A stretch of DNA of 30,092 bases from DATKLX01 sp035542155 (GCA_035542155.1 DATKLX010000049.1:1-30092); one strand, 5' to 3'. Numbered from the stretch's first letter, positions 21,669 through 29,976 are shown. Notes: generated by a model from the sequence alone, not told the origin. Numbers and translations: made by a program.

Positions 21669-24362
21669 GTGCCAAAAGCTGATCCGCTCATTCGCACCAA
21701 GCTGCGCCTGCCCTTTACCCGGCCGGTCCTCGTACCCCGGCCGCGGCTCCAGGAGCGCCTCGTCGCCGGGCTCCAGGGCCCGCTGACCCTGGTCATCGCC
21801 CCGGCCGGCTTCGGCAAAACCACCCTGGTGGCGTCCTGCGTGGTTGGTTGTGGAATGCCCGTCGCCTGGCTGTCCCTCGATGCGGACGATAACCAGCCGG
21901 GACGCTTCCTCACCTACCTGATCGCCGCCCTGCACGGCGCCGATCCGCGGCTCGGCGAAGAGGCTGCTCAACTGGTGGCCGGGGTGCAGCCGGCGCCTTC
22001 TGAAGCGGTGCTGACCAGCCTGGTCAATGACCTGGACGCCGCGGGCGGGGAGTTGGTCCTGGTGCTGGACGATTACCAGTTTATTCGTAGCCAGGAGGTC
22101 CGCTCCGCAATGGCCTTCTTCCTCGAGCACTGCCCGCGCAATCTCCATCTCCTCATCGCGGCCCGTTCCGATCCTTCCCTGCCGCTCTCCCGGCTGCGCG
22201 CCCGCGGCCAGATGGTGGATCTGCGCGCCGCCGACCTGCGCTTCACCGATTCCGAGGCGGCCCAGTTCCTTAATGACGTCATGGGTCTCCGCCTGGATGC
22301 CGGCTCGGTCGCGGTGCTGGAAGAACGGACGGAAGGATGGGTAGCCGGCCTGCAGATGGCGGCCCTCTCCATGCGCGACCGCGAAGACGTGCAGGGGTTC
22401 ATCCGGGGATTCTCGGGCACCAACCGCCACATCCTGGACTACCTGCTGGAAGAGATCCTCGCCTGCCAGTCGCCGGAGATCCAGCGCTTTCTGCTGCGCA
22501 CGTCCATCCTCGAGCGCCTGGCCGCTCCTCTCTGCGACGCTCTCCTGGAAGGCCATCCGGACGACAATCCATCCTCGGGTTCACCCTCGCTTCGTCCATC
22601 TGCTTCTGTCCTGGAAACCCTTGACCGCGAAAACCTGTTTCTGATTGCCCTGGACGACGAGCGCACCTGGTTCCGCTACCACCACCTGTTTTCCGATCTG
22701 CTCCGGGCCCGCCTGCAGCAGACGCAACCCGATCTCATCCCCCTCCTGCACCGGCGGGCTTCCGCCTGGCTGGAACCGAACGACCTGATCCCGGAAGCCA
22801 TCCAGCACCTCTGCGCCGCAAATGAGATGGGACGGGCAGCCGACCTGGTCGAGCGCTACGGGCCGGCGCGTTGGGCGGAGGGCGATCTTCAGGTGATGCA
22901 GATGGCCGACGATCTCCCCCGGGAAACGCTGCTGGAGCGGCCCCAATTATGTCTCTACCATGCCTGGCTGCTCATCTCTCAAGGCCAGATCGAAAGAGCG
23001 GTCGATTTGCTGAAAGACCTGGCGCAGATCCTCGATGGCAGGGAAACCGGCTCGGGCTTGGGCTGGATGCGGACCATGATCGCGCTGTTCTTTTCCTTCC
23101 TTTCCCGGTCGCAGTCTATTCCGGAGGACCGGGCGATCGATGAAATCCCGGCTGACCTGCCCGTCCTGCGCGACGCAGCCGAGATCCTCTTCGGGATGGC
23201 CCTGGCCAGGCGGGGGGAACTCGAGCGCGCTGCGCAGGTCTCTGCCCAGTCCATCCGGCGGAAGAGGCCGTCCCGGGCCGGCGGGGGGCCGCCCATCTCA
23301 CCCATGGTCCCCTTTCTGGCCCGCATCGACCTGATGCTGGGCCGCTCGCGCGCCGCGGCGTCCCTGTGCCGCGAATCTCTCGACCTCGTCCGGGGAAAAG
23401 ACCTGCGCTTCGTCGATAACGCCGCCATGCTGACCGGTATCCTGGGGGAGGTCAACTATGAATGGAACCGCCTGGAACAGGCTGAGCAGTGCGTCCGCGA
23501 ATGCCTGCGCGGCAACGAGCCCTGGCAGAATATCCTGACGGACGCCTGGGGGCTGCTGGCTCTGACCCGCATCCTTCTGGCGAAAGGGGACTTTGCCGGG
23601 GCGATGCAGACCGTGGAGCAGTTTGAAACCAGGCTGCGGGCGCAGTCGCGGCCGTTTGAGTTCTCCGAAGATATACGCACGCTCAGGGTTCGCGCCCGGC
23701 TTGCCGCCGGGGATCTTGCCGCTGCTTCGCAGTGGGCAGAGGAGATCCGGCGCCGCGAGGACTTCCAGCGCCACGAGGAGTGGTACCGCCTCACCCTGGC
23801 CCGCATCCGCCTGGCGCAGGGCCGCTACGCCGACGTCGAAAAAGATCTGGATGAGAAGCCGCCAGAGCAAGGGGGAGATAACCGCATTACCCGGCACATC
23901 GAGTATCAAATGACCCTTTCCGCTGCGCTGGCGGGGCAGCAGCGCCTGCCGGAAACAATTCCGCTCATCCAATCCTCCCTGGCCCTGGCCGAGCCGGAGG
24001 GAAATCTGCGCGCGTTTCTGGATCTGGGCGAACCGGCCCGTGAGCTGCTGGCGGCCTATCTGCGCTCCGACGCTCCGCTCCACCGGGATTTCGCTCAGAA
24101 CCTGCTGGCCGCCTTCGCGCCCGCCGGCGAGGCCGGTTCTCGGGTTCCCCGGCCGACAGGGCTGGTCGAGCCGCTTTCGGCGCGTGAGGTGGAAGTCCTC
24201 CTACTGATGGCGTTGGGCAGGACCAATGAGGAAATCGCCCGGAAGTTGATCGTGGCCCGGGGTACAGTCAAAGCCCACGCCGCCAGCATCTTTCGCAAGC
24301 TCGACGTCGCCAACCGGACCGAGGCGGTGGCCCGCGCCCGGCAACTCGGTATCCTTCCCTGA
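21669..24362 (+). CDS. MalT-type LuxR-family ATP-dependent transcriptional regulator
   Basis: 897 residues from GTG 21669 (typical opening PLIRTKLRLPFTRPVLVPRPRL). A STAND-type ATPase domain has Walker A APAGFGKTT (45-52 region) and Walker B LVLVLDDYQF (134-135 Asp pair). A winged-helix/TPR superhelix (about 300-800) should bind an inducer or partner. A LuxR helix-turn-helix ends the protein (about 832-895; LSAREVEVLLLMALGRTNEEIARKL, GTVKAHAASIFRKLDV). Such proteins are activators that assemble on repeated boxes when bound to ATP and an effector. The three iterated boxes 17-50 bases after its stop, in front of the flavoprotein gene, make that operon its likely target. No strong ribosome binding site is visible. 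Confidence 0.93.
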   Translation: MPKADPLIRTKLRLPFTRPVLVPRPRLQERLVAGLQGPLTLVIAPAGFGKTTLVASCVVGCGMPVAWLSLDADDNQPGRFLTYLIAALHGADPRLGEEAAQLVAGVQPAPSEAVLTSLVNDLDAAGGELVLVLDDYQFIRSQEVRSAMAFFLEHCPRNLHLLIAARSDPSLPLSRLRARGQMVDLRAADLRFTDSEAAQFLNDVMGLRLDAGSVAVLEERTEGWVAGLQMAALSMRDREDVQGFIRGFSGTNRHILDYLLEEILACQSPEIQRFLLRTSILERLAAPLCDALLEGHPDDNPSSGSPSLRPSASVLETLDRENLFLIALDDERTWFRYHHLFSDLLRARLQQTQPDLIPLLHRRASAWLEPNDLIPEAIQHLCAANEMGRAADLVERYGPARWAEGDLQVMQMADDLPRETLLERPQLCLYHAWLLISQGQIERAVDLLKDLAQILDGRETGSGLGWMRTMIALFFSFLSRSQSIPEDRAIDEIPADLPVLRDAAEILFGMALARRGELERAAQVSAQSIRRKRPSRAGGGPPISPMVPFLARIDLMLGRSRAAASLCRESLDLVRGKDLRFVDNAAMLTGILGEVNYEWNRLEQAEQCVRECLRGNEPWQNILTDAWGLLALTRILLAKGDFAGAMQTVEQFETRLRAQSRPFEFSEDIRTLRVRARLAAGDLAAASQWAEEIRRREDFQRHEEWYRLTLARIRLAQGRYADVEKDLDEKPPEQGGDNRITRHIEYQMTLSAALAGQQRLPETIPLIQSSLALAEPEGNLRAFLDLGEPARELLAAYLRSDAPLHRDFAQNLLAAFAPAGEAGSRVPRPTGLVEPLSAREVEVLLLMALGRTNEEIARKLIVARGTVKAHAASIFRKLDVANRTEAVARARQLGILP

Positions 24363-24378
24363 CCCCCTCCCACCTTAC

Positions 24379-24412
24379 GAATAACCCCCAGGAATAACCC
24401 CTGAATATCCCC
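24379..24412. promoter_or_regulatory. Three iterated GAATAnCCCC boxes
   Basis: GAATAACCCC at 24379-24388 and 24392-24401 and GAATATCCCC at 24403-24412, with starts 13 and 11 bases apart. On the minus strand they read GGGGTTATTC and GGGGATATTC; the GGGGA(T) core resembles the E. coli MalT box (GGGGAkGAGG). They lie 81-114 bases before the flavoprotein start. A TATGGT at 24449-24454 could be the -10. Confidence 0.5.
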
Positions 24413-24492
24413 TTCGGCAGATGCGGGCAGCCTTGCCGCGCGCTAAAGTATGGTCAGAGTTGAATTTCACTTTGCAAGGAAAGAATTAAGCC

Positions 24493-25263
24493 ATGAAGAA
24501 TGTGACCGCATTTGTCGGCAGCGCCGGCAAAAAGAACACGTACAGGGCCGTCGTGCAGTTCCTGAACAATCTCCAGGAGCTGGGTGACGTGGAAACCGAG
24601 ATCGTCATGCTGAGCAATTACCGGCTCGAGTTTTGCCGGGGCTGCCGCCTGTGCTTCGAGAAGGGCGAGGCGTTCTGCCCGCTGAAGGATGACCGCGACG
24701 TGCTGTTCGACAAGATATCTGCCTCAGACGGGGTGGTCTTCGCCACCCCAAACTACGCCTGGGATATGTCCGGGATGATGAAGGCGTTCCTCGACCGGTT
24801 CGGTTTTACCCTGCACCGGCCGCGCTACTTCGGAAAAGCCTTCACCAGCATCGTCACCCAGGCCGTGGGGCGCGGCGACAGGATCGTCGACACCCTCGAC
24901 TTTACCGCCGCCGGCCTGGGGTTCAACACGTTGAAGGGGATGACCGTTACGGGATTCAATCCCCGCACCGGGCAGCAGCAGAAGAAGATCGACCGGGATC
25001 TGGAGCGGCAGAGCAGGCGGTTCTACGCCCTGCTGATGAGGCCAGCCAATTCCGCCCCAACCCTTTTGCAGATGATGGTTTTCAGGTTCGGCAGGACCCT
25101 CGTCAAACAGAAGGCCGACCCCGCCAGCCTGGACTACCGCTACTACGCGGACAGGGGCTGGTTCGAAGCAGATTATTACTGTCCCGCCAACCTGGGTGTA
25201 CTGAAAAAGGCGGCCGGCTATCTGGTCGACTCGCTGGCGGCTGTTGTTCAAAGCTTTATCTGA
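24493..25263 (+). CDS. Flavodoxin-fold Fe-S flavoprotein-like reductase
   Basis: 256 residues. The flavodoxin fold has FVGSAGKKNTY at the FMN phosphate loop (about 7-17), then FATPNYAWDMSGMMKAFLDR (83-102), a family signature of NADPH-dependent FMN reductases. A compact cysteine motif C48-x2-C51-x2-C54-x7-C62 sits in the position of the [4Fe-4S] site of archaeal/clostridial iron-sulfur flavoprotein (Isf). It should shuttle electrons through FMN and a cluster; the substrate is unknown. A C-terminal extension (about 190-256) is unassigned. AAGGAAAG precedes ATG 24493. It is the first gene of a five-gene set downstream of the LuxR-type regulator. Confidence 0.82.
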   Translation: MKNVTAFVGSAGKKNTYRAVVQFLNNLQELGDVETEIVMLSNYRLEFCRGCRLCFEKGEAFCPLKDDRDVLFDKISASDGVVFATPNYAWDMSGMMKAFLDRFGFTLHRPRYFGKAFTSIVTQAVGRGDRIVDTLDFTAAGLGFNTLKGMTVTGFNPRTGQQQKKIDRDLERQSRRFYALLMRPANSAPTLLQMMVFRFGRTLVKQKADPASLDYRYYADRGWFEADYYCPANLGVLKKAAGYLVDSLAAVVQSFI

Positions 25264-25282
25264 ATAAAAAAGGAGGACCGCG

Positions 25283-25531
25283 ATGCCGGAATACTTCGAG
25301 ATCAAACTCAAGGGTCACCTGGACCCGCTCTGGGCGGATTGGTTCGGCGGTCTGACCCTGACGCACCTGGAAGGGGACGAGACCCTCCTGGCTGGCCTGC
25401 TGCCCGACCAGCCTGCCCTCCACGGGCTGCTCGAGCGCGCCCGCGATCTGAACCTGATCCTGATCTCCGTGACCTGCGGCGGTCCATCGAATTCAAATTT
25501 CAATCAAGAAAGAAAAGGAAAAACACAATGA
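25283..25531 (+). CDS. Small conserved-type protein, paralogue of the one at 11655
   Basis: 82 residues with AGGAGG at 25270-25275. YFEIKLKGHLDPLWADWF, LTHLEGDETLLAGLLPDQPALHGLLERARDLNLILISV has the same framework as the 73-residue protein at 11655-11876: Y-x-I, G-x-L, W, T-x-L-x-G, DQ-x-A, GLL, DL. The last 17 residues are polar and unstructured-looking and may result from a stop shift. Its stop overlaps the next gene's start by four bases (ATGA). Function unknown; operon position suggests a role with the flavoprotein or the membrane beta-repeat protein. Confidence 0.75.
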   Translation: MPEYFEIKLKGHLDPLWADWFGGLTLTHLEGDETLLAGLLPDQPALHGLLERARDLNLILISVTCGGPSNSNFNQERKGKTQ

Positions 25532-26364
25532 AACTGTCAATCACTGGTTCTACCGGGGTGGTCTTTGGCCTGGTCCTGGTCGTAATGGTCGCCGTCGTGT
25601 TCGGCATCACGATGTTGCGGAACCCGCGCGGCGGCAAAGTCCTCTCCGAGGCGCTCTCGGCGCCCCTCAACAGCGCGACGAACGTCAGGATCGATCTCAA
25701 CGCGGGCAGCGGCAACCTGACGATCGACCGTCTCTCCGCCGCCGAACCGGCGCTGGCGACCGGTTCGCTGGAATACACGGAAACCCAGGGGCCGCCGATC
25801 CAGACCCTGGAGACGAGCAACGGGCAGACCGTCCTCACCCTGAAGACGGGCAAAGGCGAGCAGCCTTGGCTGCGCCTTCCCTGGGACGCCTGCAACGGCG
25901 CTACCGTGTGGTCGATCCACCTCAACCCCTCCGTCCCGGCTGACCTCTCCGCCCGGAGCGGGGGCGGCAATCTCAAGCTGGATCTCGCCGGCGCGACGAT
26001 CACCCGGCTGGCCGCGGAAACCGGCGGGGGCAACGTGGAGGTAGTTCTGCCTGATGGCGCGGCGAACCTGAACGCGGCCGCTAAAACGGGCGCGGGCAAT
26101 GTGACCGTCGCCATCGGCAGCGGCGCCATCGGCAGCGGCGCCGTCAGCGCCGCCAGCGGCGCGGGGGACGTGGCCGTCCACGTGCCGGAGGGGATGGCGG
26201 CTAAGATCCACGTCTCCAGCGGGATGGGCAAAGTGGTCGTGGACCCGCGCTTCAGCATGGTCGATAAGAACACTTACCAGTCGCCCAACTTCGACAGCGC
26301 CGCGGACAGGGTCGAGATCACTGCCAGCAGCGGGGCGGGCAACGTGACCATCGACACGAAGTAA
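25528..26364 (+). CDS. Membrane-anchored beta-repeat (DUF4097/toast-rack-like) protein
   Basis: 278 residues from ATG 25528 (ATGA overlap with the previous gene); an open frame to 25339 has no start signal. One membrane helix (about 8-30) anchors a long extracellular beta domain. A recurring motif, (S/T)G-x-G-N-(L/V)-x-(V/L/I), appears about every 22-25 residues (SGNLTI, GGGNLKL, GGGNVEV, GAGNVTV, GAGDVAV, GMGKVVV, GAGNVTI), as in DUF4097 and LiaF-like toast-rack proteins of envelope-stress systems. A 15-base tandem duplication (26110-26139) adds an extra AIGSG unit. No enzyme motif is visible. Confidence 0.75.
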   Translation: MKLSITGSTGVVFGLVLVVMVAVVFGITMLRNPRGGKVLSEALSAPLNSATNVRIDLNAGSGNLTIDRLSAAEPALATGSLEYTETQGPPIQTLETSNGQTVLTLKTGKGEQPWLRLPWDACNGATVWSIHLNPSVPADLSARSGGGNLKLDLAGATITRLAAETGGGNVEVVLPDGAANLNAAAKTGAGNVTVAIGSGAIGSGAVSAASGAGDVAVHVPEGMAAKIHVSSGMGKVVVDPRFSMVDKNTYQSPNFDSAADRVEITASSGAGNVTIDTK

Positions 26365-26376
26365 ACACCTCTCAGC

Positions 26377-26411
26377 GCTCTCCCTTTCGTCATCCCGGCG
26401 AAGGGGAGAGC
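26377..26411. repeat. Hairpin after the beta-repeat gene
   Basis: GCTCTCCCTT (26377-26386) pairs with AAGGGGAGAGC (26401-26411), leaving one bulged G. The 14-base loop contains CGTCATCCCGGCG. No T-run follows; it may attenuate transcription or process the operon mRNA. Confidence 0.4.
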
Positions 26412-26466
26412 CGGAACTTTCTCCTCGCGAACTTCGTAGTTATCCGTGAAGAAAGGAAAGGAAATC

Positions 26467-26955
26467 ATGATCAATATCTTACAAAAGCAACATGGAATGA
26501 ATATCGTCGGGCAGGGCGGGAAGATCATCCTTTTTATGCTGCCATCCCTGGCCGCAGCAGTCTGGGTTCACACCGTTTACCCACAAATCGCGGCGCTGCC
26601 CGAGAGCCTGCGCTTTCTCTCGCCCGCCGGCTACGTTTTCCTCCTGCCCGGGCTCGCCCTCTGGGCGACCGCGGTCACTCAACTTCTGACCGGCTTTCCC
26701 CAGGGGAAGCTGGTCACCGGCGGCGCGTACGGCGTGGTGCGCAACCCGATCTACTCTAGCGTGACCTTCTTCATCCTTCCCGGCGCCGCGCTCCTGACCT
26801 GGACCTGGGTCTACCTGGTCGTTTCGCTCTTCCTCTATGCCGGCGTGATGATCTTCATCGGCGTCGAGGAAGAACAGCTCACGCGGGCCTTTGGCCGGCA
26901 GTATACCGGTTATCTGGCGCGGGTCGACCGGCTGGTCCCGTTCAAAAAACCGTAA
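26467..26955 (+). CDS. Isoprenylcysteine methyltransferase-like membrane protein
   Basis: 163 residues from ATG 26467, preceded by AAAGGAAA (an upstream ATG at 26446 lacks a site). Four to five membrane segments are seen. GGAYGVVRNPIYSSVTFF carries the RxP-x-Y S-adenosylmethionine pocket signature, and VEEEQLTRAFGRQYTGYLARVDRLVPF is the expected C-terminal motif of the ICMT/PEMT family. Family enzymes methylate small or membrane lipids or prenylcysteine using SAM; the bacterial substrate is often unknown. It lies between the beta-repeat protein and the deazaflavin oxidoreductase. Confidence 0.85.
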   Translation: MINILQKQHGMNIVGQGGKIILFMLPSLAAAVWVHTVYPQIAALPESLRFLSPAGYVFLLPGLALWATAVTQLLTGFPQGKLVTGGAYGVVRNPIYSSVTFFILPGAALLTWTWVYLVVSLFLYAGVMIFIGVEEEQLTRAFGRQYTGYLARVDRLVPFKKP

Positions 26956-26967
26956 AGAGAGGCTGAA

Positions 26968-27411
26968 ATGTCCCAGGCTCCAACCATTCCTCCGATTGTC
27001 AATCAAACGATGCGCTTCATCCTGCGCTCGCCGCTCCACGGCCTGGTCAGCAGAAACGTCTTGCTGATCACCTTTACCGGGCGCAAGAGCGACAAGACCT
27101 ACACCACCCCGGTGAGCTACTCCGAGCACGGCGGCCAGGTCTACATCTTCAGCCACGGGACCTGGTGGAAAAACCTGGGCAGCGGCGCGCCGGTCACGCT
27201 GCGCATCCGCGGCCGGGACTTCCAGGGGGTAGCCGAGGCGGTCGCCGAAGATCAAGGGGCCATCGCGGCGGGGCTGGCTGCCCACCTGCGCAAGGTGCCA
27301 TCTGACGCCCGGTATTACGGCGTGACCTTCGACGAGCGGAAGAACCCGCGGGAAGAGGAAGTCGAACAGGCGGTCCAGACGGTGGTCATGATCCGCGCCC
27401 AGGTGTGCTGA
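26968..27411 (+). CDS. Deazaflavin (F420)-dependent nitroreductase/quinone reductase family protein
   Basis: 147 residues, split-beta-barrel fold. NVLLITFTGRKSDKTYTTPVSY, then G-x-VYIFSHGTWWKNLGSG-type and PVTLRIRGRDF are the family pattern (DUF385/Ddn-like). These enzymes use reduced F420 or another flavin to reduce quinones or nitro compounds. No F420 biosynthesis gene is in the window, so the cofactor is an inference. GAGAGG lies nine bases upstream of ATG 26968. It closes the five-gene set 12 bases after the methyltransferase. Confidence 0.85.
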   Translation: MSQAPTIPPIVNQTMRFILRSPLHGLVSRNVLLITFTGRKSDKTYTTPVSYSEHGGQVYIFSHGTWWKNLGSGAPVTLRIRGRDFQGVAEAVAEDQGAIAAGLAAHLRKVPSDARYYGVTFDERKNPREEEVEQAVQTVVMIRAQVC

Positions 27412-27446
27412 GCGGGTTGCAGTGCGGCCAGTCCATCCTGGCATCA

Positions 27447-27472
27447 TTGTGGCGCATGCGTCTCGCTTGCGC
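27447..27472. repeat. Third copy of the GCGCATGCGTC dispersed repeat
   Basis: ATTGTGGCGCATGCGTC starts near 27446 and runs directly into TCGCTTGCGCTTC. The copies at 399 and 469 have about 20-30 extra bases between GCGCATGCGTCCTCG and GGCTTGCGCTC, so this copy looks internally shortened. Confidence 0.55.
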
Positions 27473-27844
27473 TTCGGTGCAATGGCGGCCAGGCGACGGC
27501 CTGTTCGATATCTGTTGCCCTTCCACCTACCATCCCGCGCCTCATACGCAGAACCCGGCGGCTCAAGCCGCATCAACCCCTACGAAGCCCGCCTGATCTT
27601 GCATGCAGGTGAAGCGAGTGCACACAGCCTGCACTGTCCCTCCCTACAATCAAACTGTAGAAACAGACCGAATTCGCCTTCGACCAGCCCCGCCGGGAGA
27701 TGCGCAGCTTCCATCAATCTGCCACGAGTTTAATCGGCGCTGGTGCGAGGGGCGTCTTTGCGGAGAGCTTGCTCGAGGGAGGGCATGCGGCAGATGCGAT
27801 GCCGTTATAATCAAAGGGTCATCTTTCTTTTCCTTGATGGTAAA

Positions 27845-27865
27845 GATATCCCGGATCAGGATATC
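27845..27865. promoter_or_regulatory. Perfect 7-bp dyad before the membrane protein gene
   Basis: GATATCC and GGATATC with a 7-base centre, 38-58 bases before ATG 27903 and after TATAAT at 27806-27811. The position fits an operator or a 5' UTR hairpin. Confidence 0.3.
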
Positions 27866-27902
27866 GCTCTATTCCGGCCTGACAACCAGAAAGGGTTCGA
27901 CG

Positions 27903-29948
27903 ATGCCCCGAAATATCCTGCGATCCATACGCGCCTTCATGCGTACCGACCTTGCATTTGCCCTGGCGCTGTTACTGGTCAGCGTGTTGAGTTATGGCCT
28001 TTTGGTGACCCAACTGGGGATTTATTCGGACGACTGGCAAATGCTGTGGTTGTGGAATAACGGCCAACTGGCTTCGTTCTTCGTCCGCAACCGTCCCCTC
28101 CTGGCCGGCGTGTATCAGCCGTTCGCCGATTTGGTGGGCGCCACACCGGTTGTCTGGCACAGCATCGGCGTACTGATCCGGTGGATCGCGGCCCTATGCG
28201 TCTTTGGCCTGTTTTCGCTGACCTGGCCGAAGCTCAAAAGGTTGGCGATGGCAACCAGCCTGCTCTTCCTGGTGTACCCGGGCTACAACATCCAATATAT
28301 CCCCATGCTGTACCTGCAAAAATTCCTCAATTACACCGGTCTCTTGCTCTCATTGATCTTTACGTTGTTGGCGGTTCGCGAGTCCGCGGCAAACGCTGTA
28401 TCCAATCGATCCCTCAGTGCCTGGAGAGCTTTGCTTTTTACGTTCCTGGCAATGCTGTGCCAGGGATTTACCCTGCTGACCGAGGATATCTTTTACACCC
28501 TCGAGTTGATCCGCTTTGTGCTGATCTGGATCGTGGTGGGGGAGAGTGCTCCCGCCTGGTGGCCGAGATTGAAGCGCACTTTATTCCTCTCGGCCCCCTA
28601 TCTCGCGGTGTACATCGCGGTTTCCCTCTGGCGCATTCTAAATCTGAGCACGCTGACGCGATACTCGATCGCACCTCTGGCAGGTTTATCGAACAACCCA
28701 ATCCAGACTGTGCTCGATCTGGCAGGCCACGTGCTGGAGGACGTCGCCCTGGCTGGAATCGCTGGCTGGAGCCGGGCTTTTACCCATTTCGCAACCTGGA
28801 TTCCATCCCTCACCAGTTTCGTCATCCTGGGACTGGTCGTCGTAGTAAGCGTTGGGATATTCGTCTTCATTGCGATCTCTCGTAGCGACGAAGCGCCCCT
28901 GCCGAAAAAGGAAGGGCTCCAGATCCTCGCAACCGCGCTGTTGGCTTTGTTCCTGACGGGCTGGCCATACTGGCTTGCCGGGCTGGATCCGACCATAAGC
29001 GGTTTCGATAGCCGCTTCACGATGCCTTTCATGCTCGGATCCAGCCTGCTTATGGCAACCATCTTCCTGTTGATTCCTGGAAAGCCCTGGATCCGTCTGG
29101 CGGTATTGAGCCTGGTGGTTGGCTTTTCCGCCAGCGCGCACTTCAACACGGCGAACCAGTTTCGCAAAGATTGGCTGAATCAGAAGAATTTGTTCTGGCA
29201 AATAGCCTGGAGGATGCCCTCTCTCAAACCTGGCACGCTGTTAATTTATGACCATCTCAACACCTTCTACAACTCTGACAATGCGTTCTCGTCTGCTCTC
29301 AATTGGGTCTATCGCGCGGAGAACCCCGAGGCGAACGGCTCGCTGGCCATGGTCAGCCTAGGGGAGCGGTTTGGAAATTCTCCCGCCAGCGGAGTTGCCA
29401 ACTCTCAAGATTTTAAGAATGCCTGGAGCTATGACCATGCCATCGTGATTTACCAGGAACCGGGCAAATGCCTGTGGACGCTTGACCCAGGCCTCGAAAC
29501 CTATTACGGAACCCTGGGCAGCCGGATGCGGCAGGCGGCGGGATTATCCCGGCTGAGCCAGATCCAGGTCAGCGGGGATAGCGTGGTCGCGCGGCCAGCC
29601 GCCAGCCCTTTTGGCGCCGAGCCCGCGCATGACTGGTGCTATTTCTATGAGAAAGCCGATCTTGCCCGCCAATATGATGACTGGGCCGCCGTAAAGGATT
29701 TCTATCAGCAGGCAAAGGCAAAGGGGTTCGCGCCTGTCGGCCTGTACGAGCGGCTCCCCCTGATCGAGGCCTACGCTCACGACGCCGCCTGGGACCGGGC
29801 CCAGGCCGAAACTGTTGCCGCGCTGGATACGCCCAACTCCCGTCCGCCTCTGTGTGCCCTGTGGGATCGTATAAAGGATGAAACTCCAGCAAGCCCTCAA
29901 AAGGATATGGCGATCACGCATACCAGGCAGATCCTGGGATGCCCATAG
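27903..29948 (+). CDS. Large polytopic membrane protein, possibly GT-C-type
   Basis: 681 residues from ATG 27903 (AAGGG at 27891-27895, 7-base spacing). About ten to twelve membrane segments fill residues 16-425. An Asp-Asp pair (43-44, in GIYSDDWQMLW) sits in the first extracellular loop, where GT-C glycosyltransferases keep catalytic acidic residues; this is suggestive, not proof. The C-terminal 240 residues are soluble, with a helical, TPR-like end (KADLARQYDDWAAVKDFYQQAKAKG). Surface glycosylation or polysaccharide assembly is possible, but I do not recognise the family. A 7-bp hairpin follows the stop. Confidence 0.7.
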   Translation: MPRNILRSIRAFMRTDLAFALALLLVSVLSYGLLVTQLGIYSDDWQMLWLWNNGQLASFFVRNRPLLAGVYQPFADLVGATPVVWHSIGVLIRWIAALCVFGLFSLTWPKLKRLAMATSLLFLVYPGYNIQYIPMLYLQKFLNYTGLLLSLIFTLLAVRESAANAVSNRSLSAWRALLFTFLAMLCQGFTLLTEDIFYTLELIRFVLIWIVVGESAPAWWPRLKRTLFLSAPYLAVYIAVSLWRILNLSTLTRYSIAPLAGLSNNPIQTVLDLAGHVLEDVALAGIAGWSRAFTHFATWIPSLTSFVILGLVVVVSVGIFVFIAISRSDEAPLPKKEGLQILATALLALFLTGWPYWLAGLDPTISGFDSRFTMPFMLGSSLLMATIFLLIPGKPWIRLAVLSLVVGFSASAHFNTANQFRKDWLNQKNLFWQIAWRMPSLKPGTLLIYDHLNTFYNSDNAFSSALNWVYRAENPEANGSLAMVSLGERFGNSPASGVANSQDFKNAWSYDHAIVIYQEPGKCLWTLDPGLETYYGTLGSRMRQAAGLSRLSQIQVSGDSVVARPAASPFGAEPAHDWCYFYEKADLARQYDDWAAVKDFYQQAKAKGFAPVGLYERLPLIEAYAHDAAWDRAQAETVAALDTPNSRPPLCALWDRIKDETPASPQKDMAITHTRQILGCP

Positions 29949-29957
29949 CGCCATCCA

Positions 29958-29976
29958 CGCTCCCTCGCGGGGAGCG
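29958..29976. terminator. Hairpin after the membrane protein gene
   Basis: CGCTCCC (29958-29964), loop TCGCG, GGGAGCG (29970-29976) is a perfect 7-bp stem nine bases past the stop. No T-run follows. It is followed by ACCG, the same four bases that end the CRISPR repeat, but the rest does not align well with the repeat. Confidence 0.4.

Larger units (their letters stand above)
27412..27902. other. 491-base gap without a convincing gene
   Basis: It contains the third copy of the dispersed GCGCATGCG repeat (27447-27472), a TATAAT (27806-27811) without a good -35, and the dyad GATATCC (27845-27851), 7 bases, GGATATC (27859-27865). The frame continuous with the downstream membrane protein (from 27603) has no family-like sequence and lacks a start signal. 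Confidence 0.55.
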
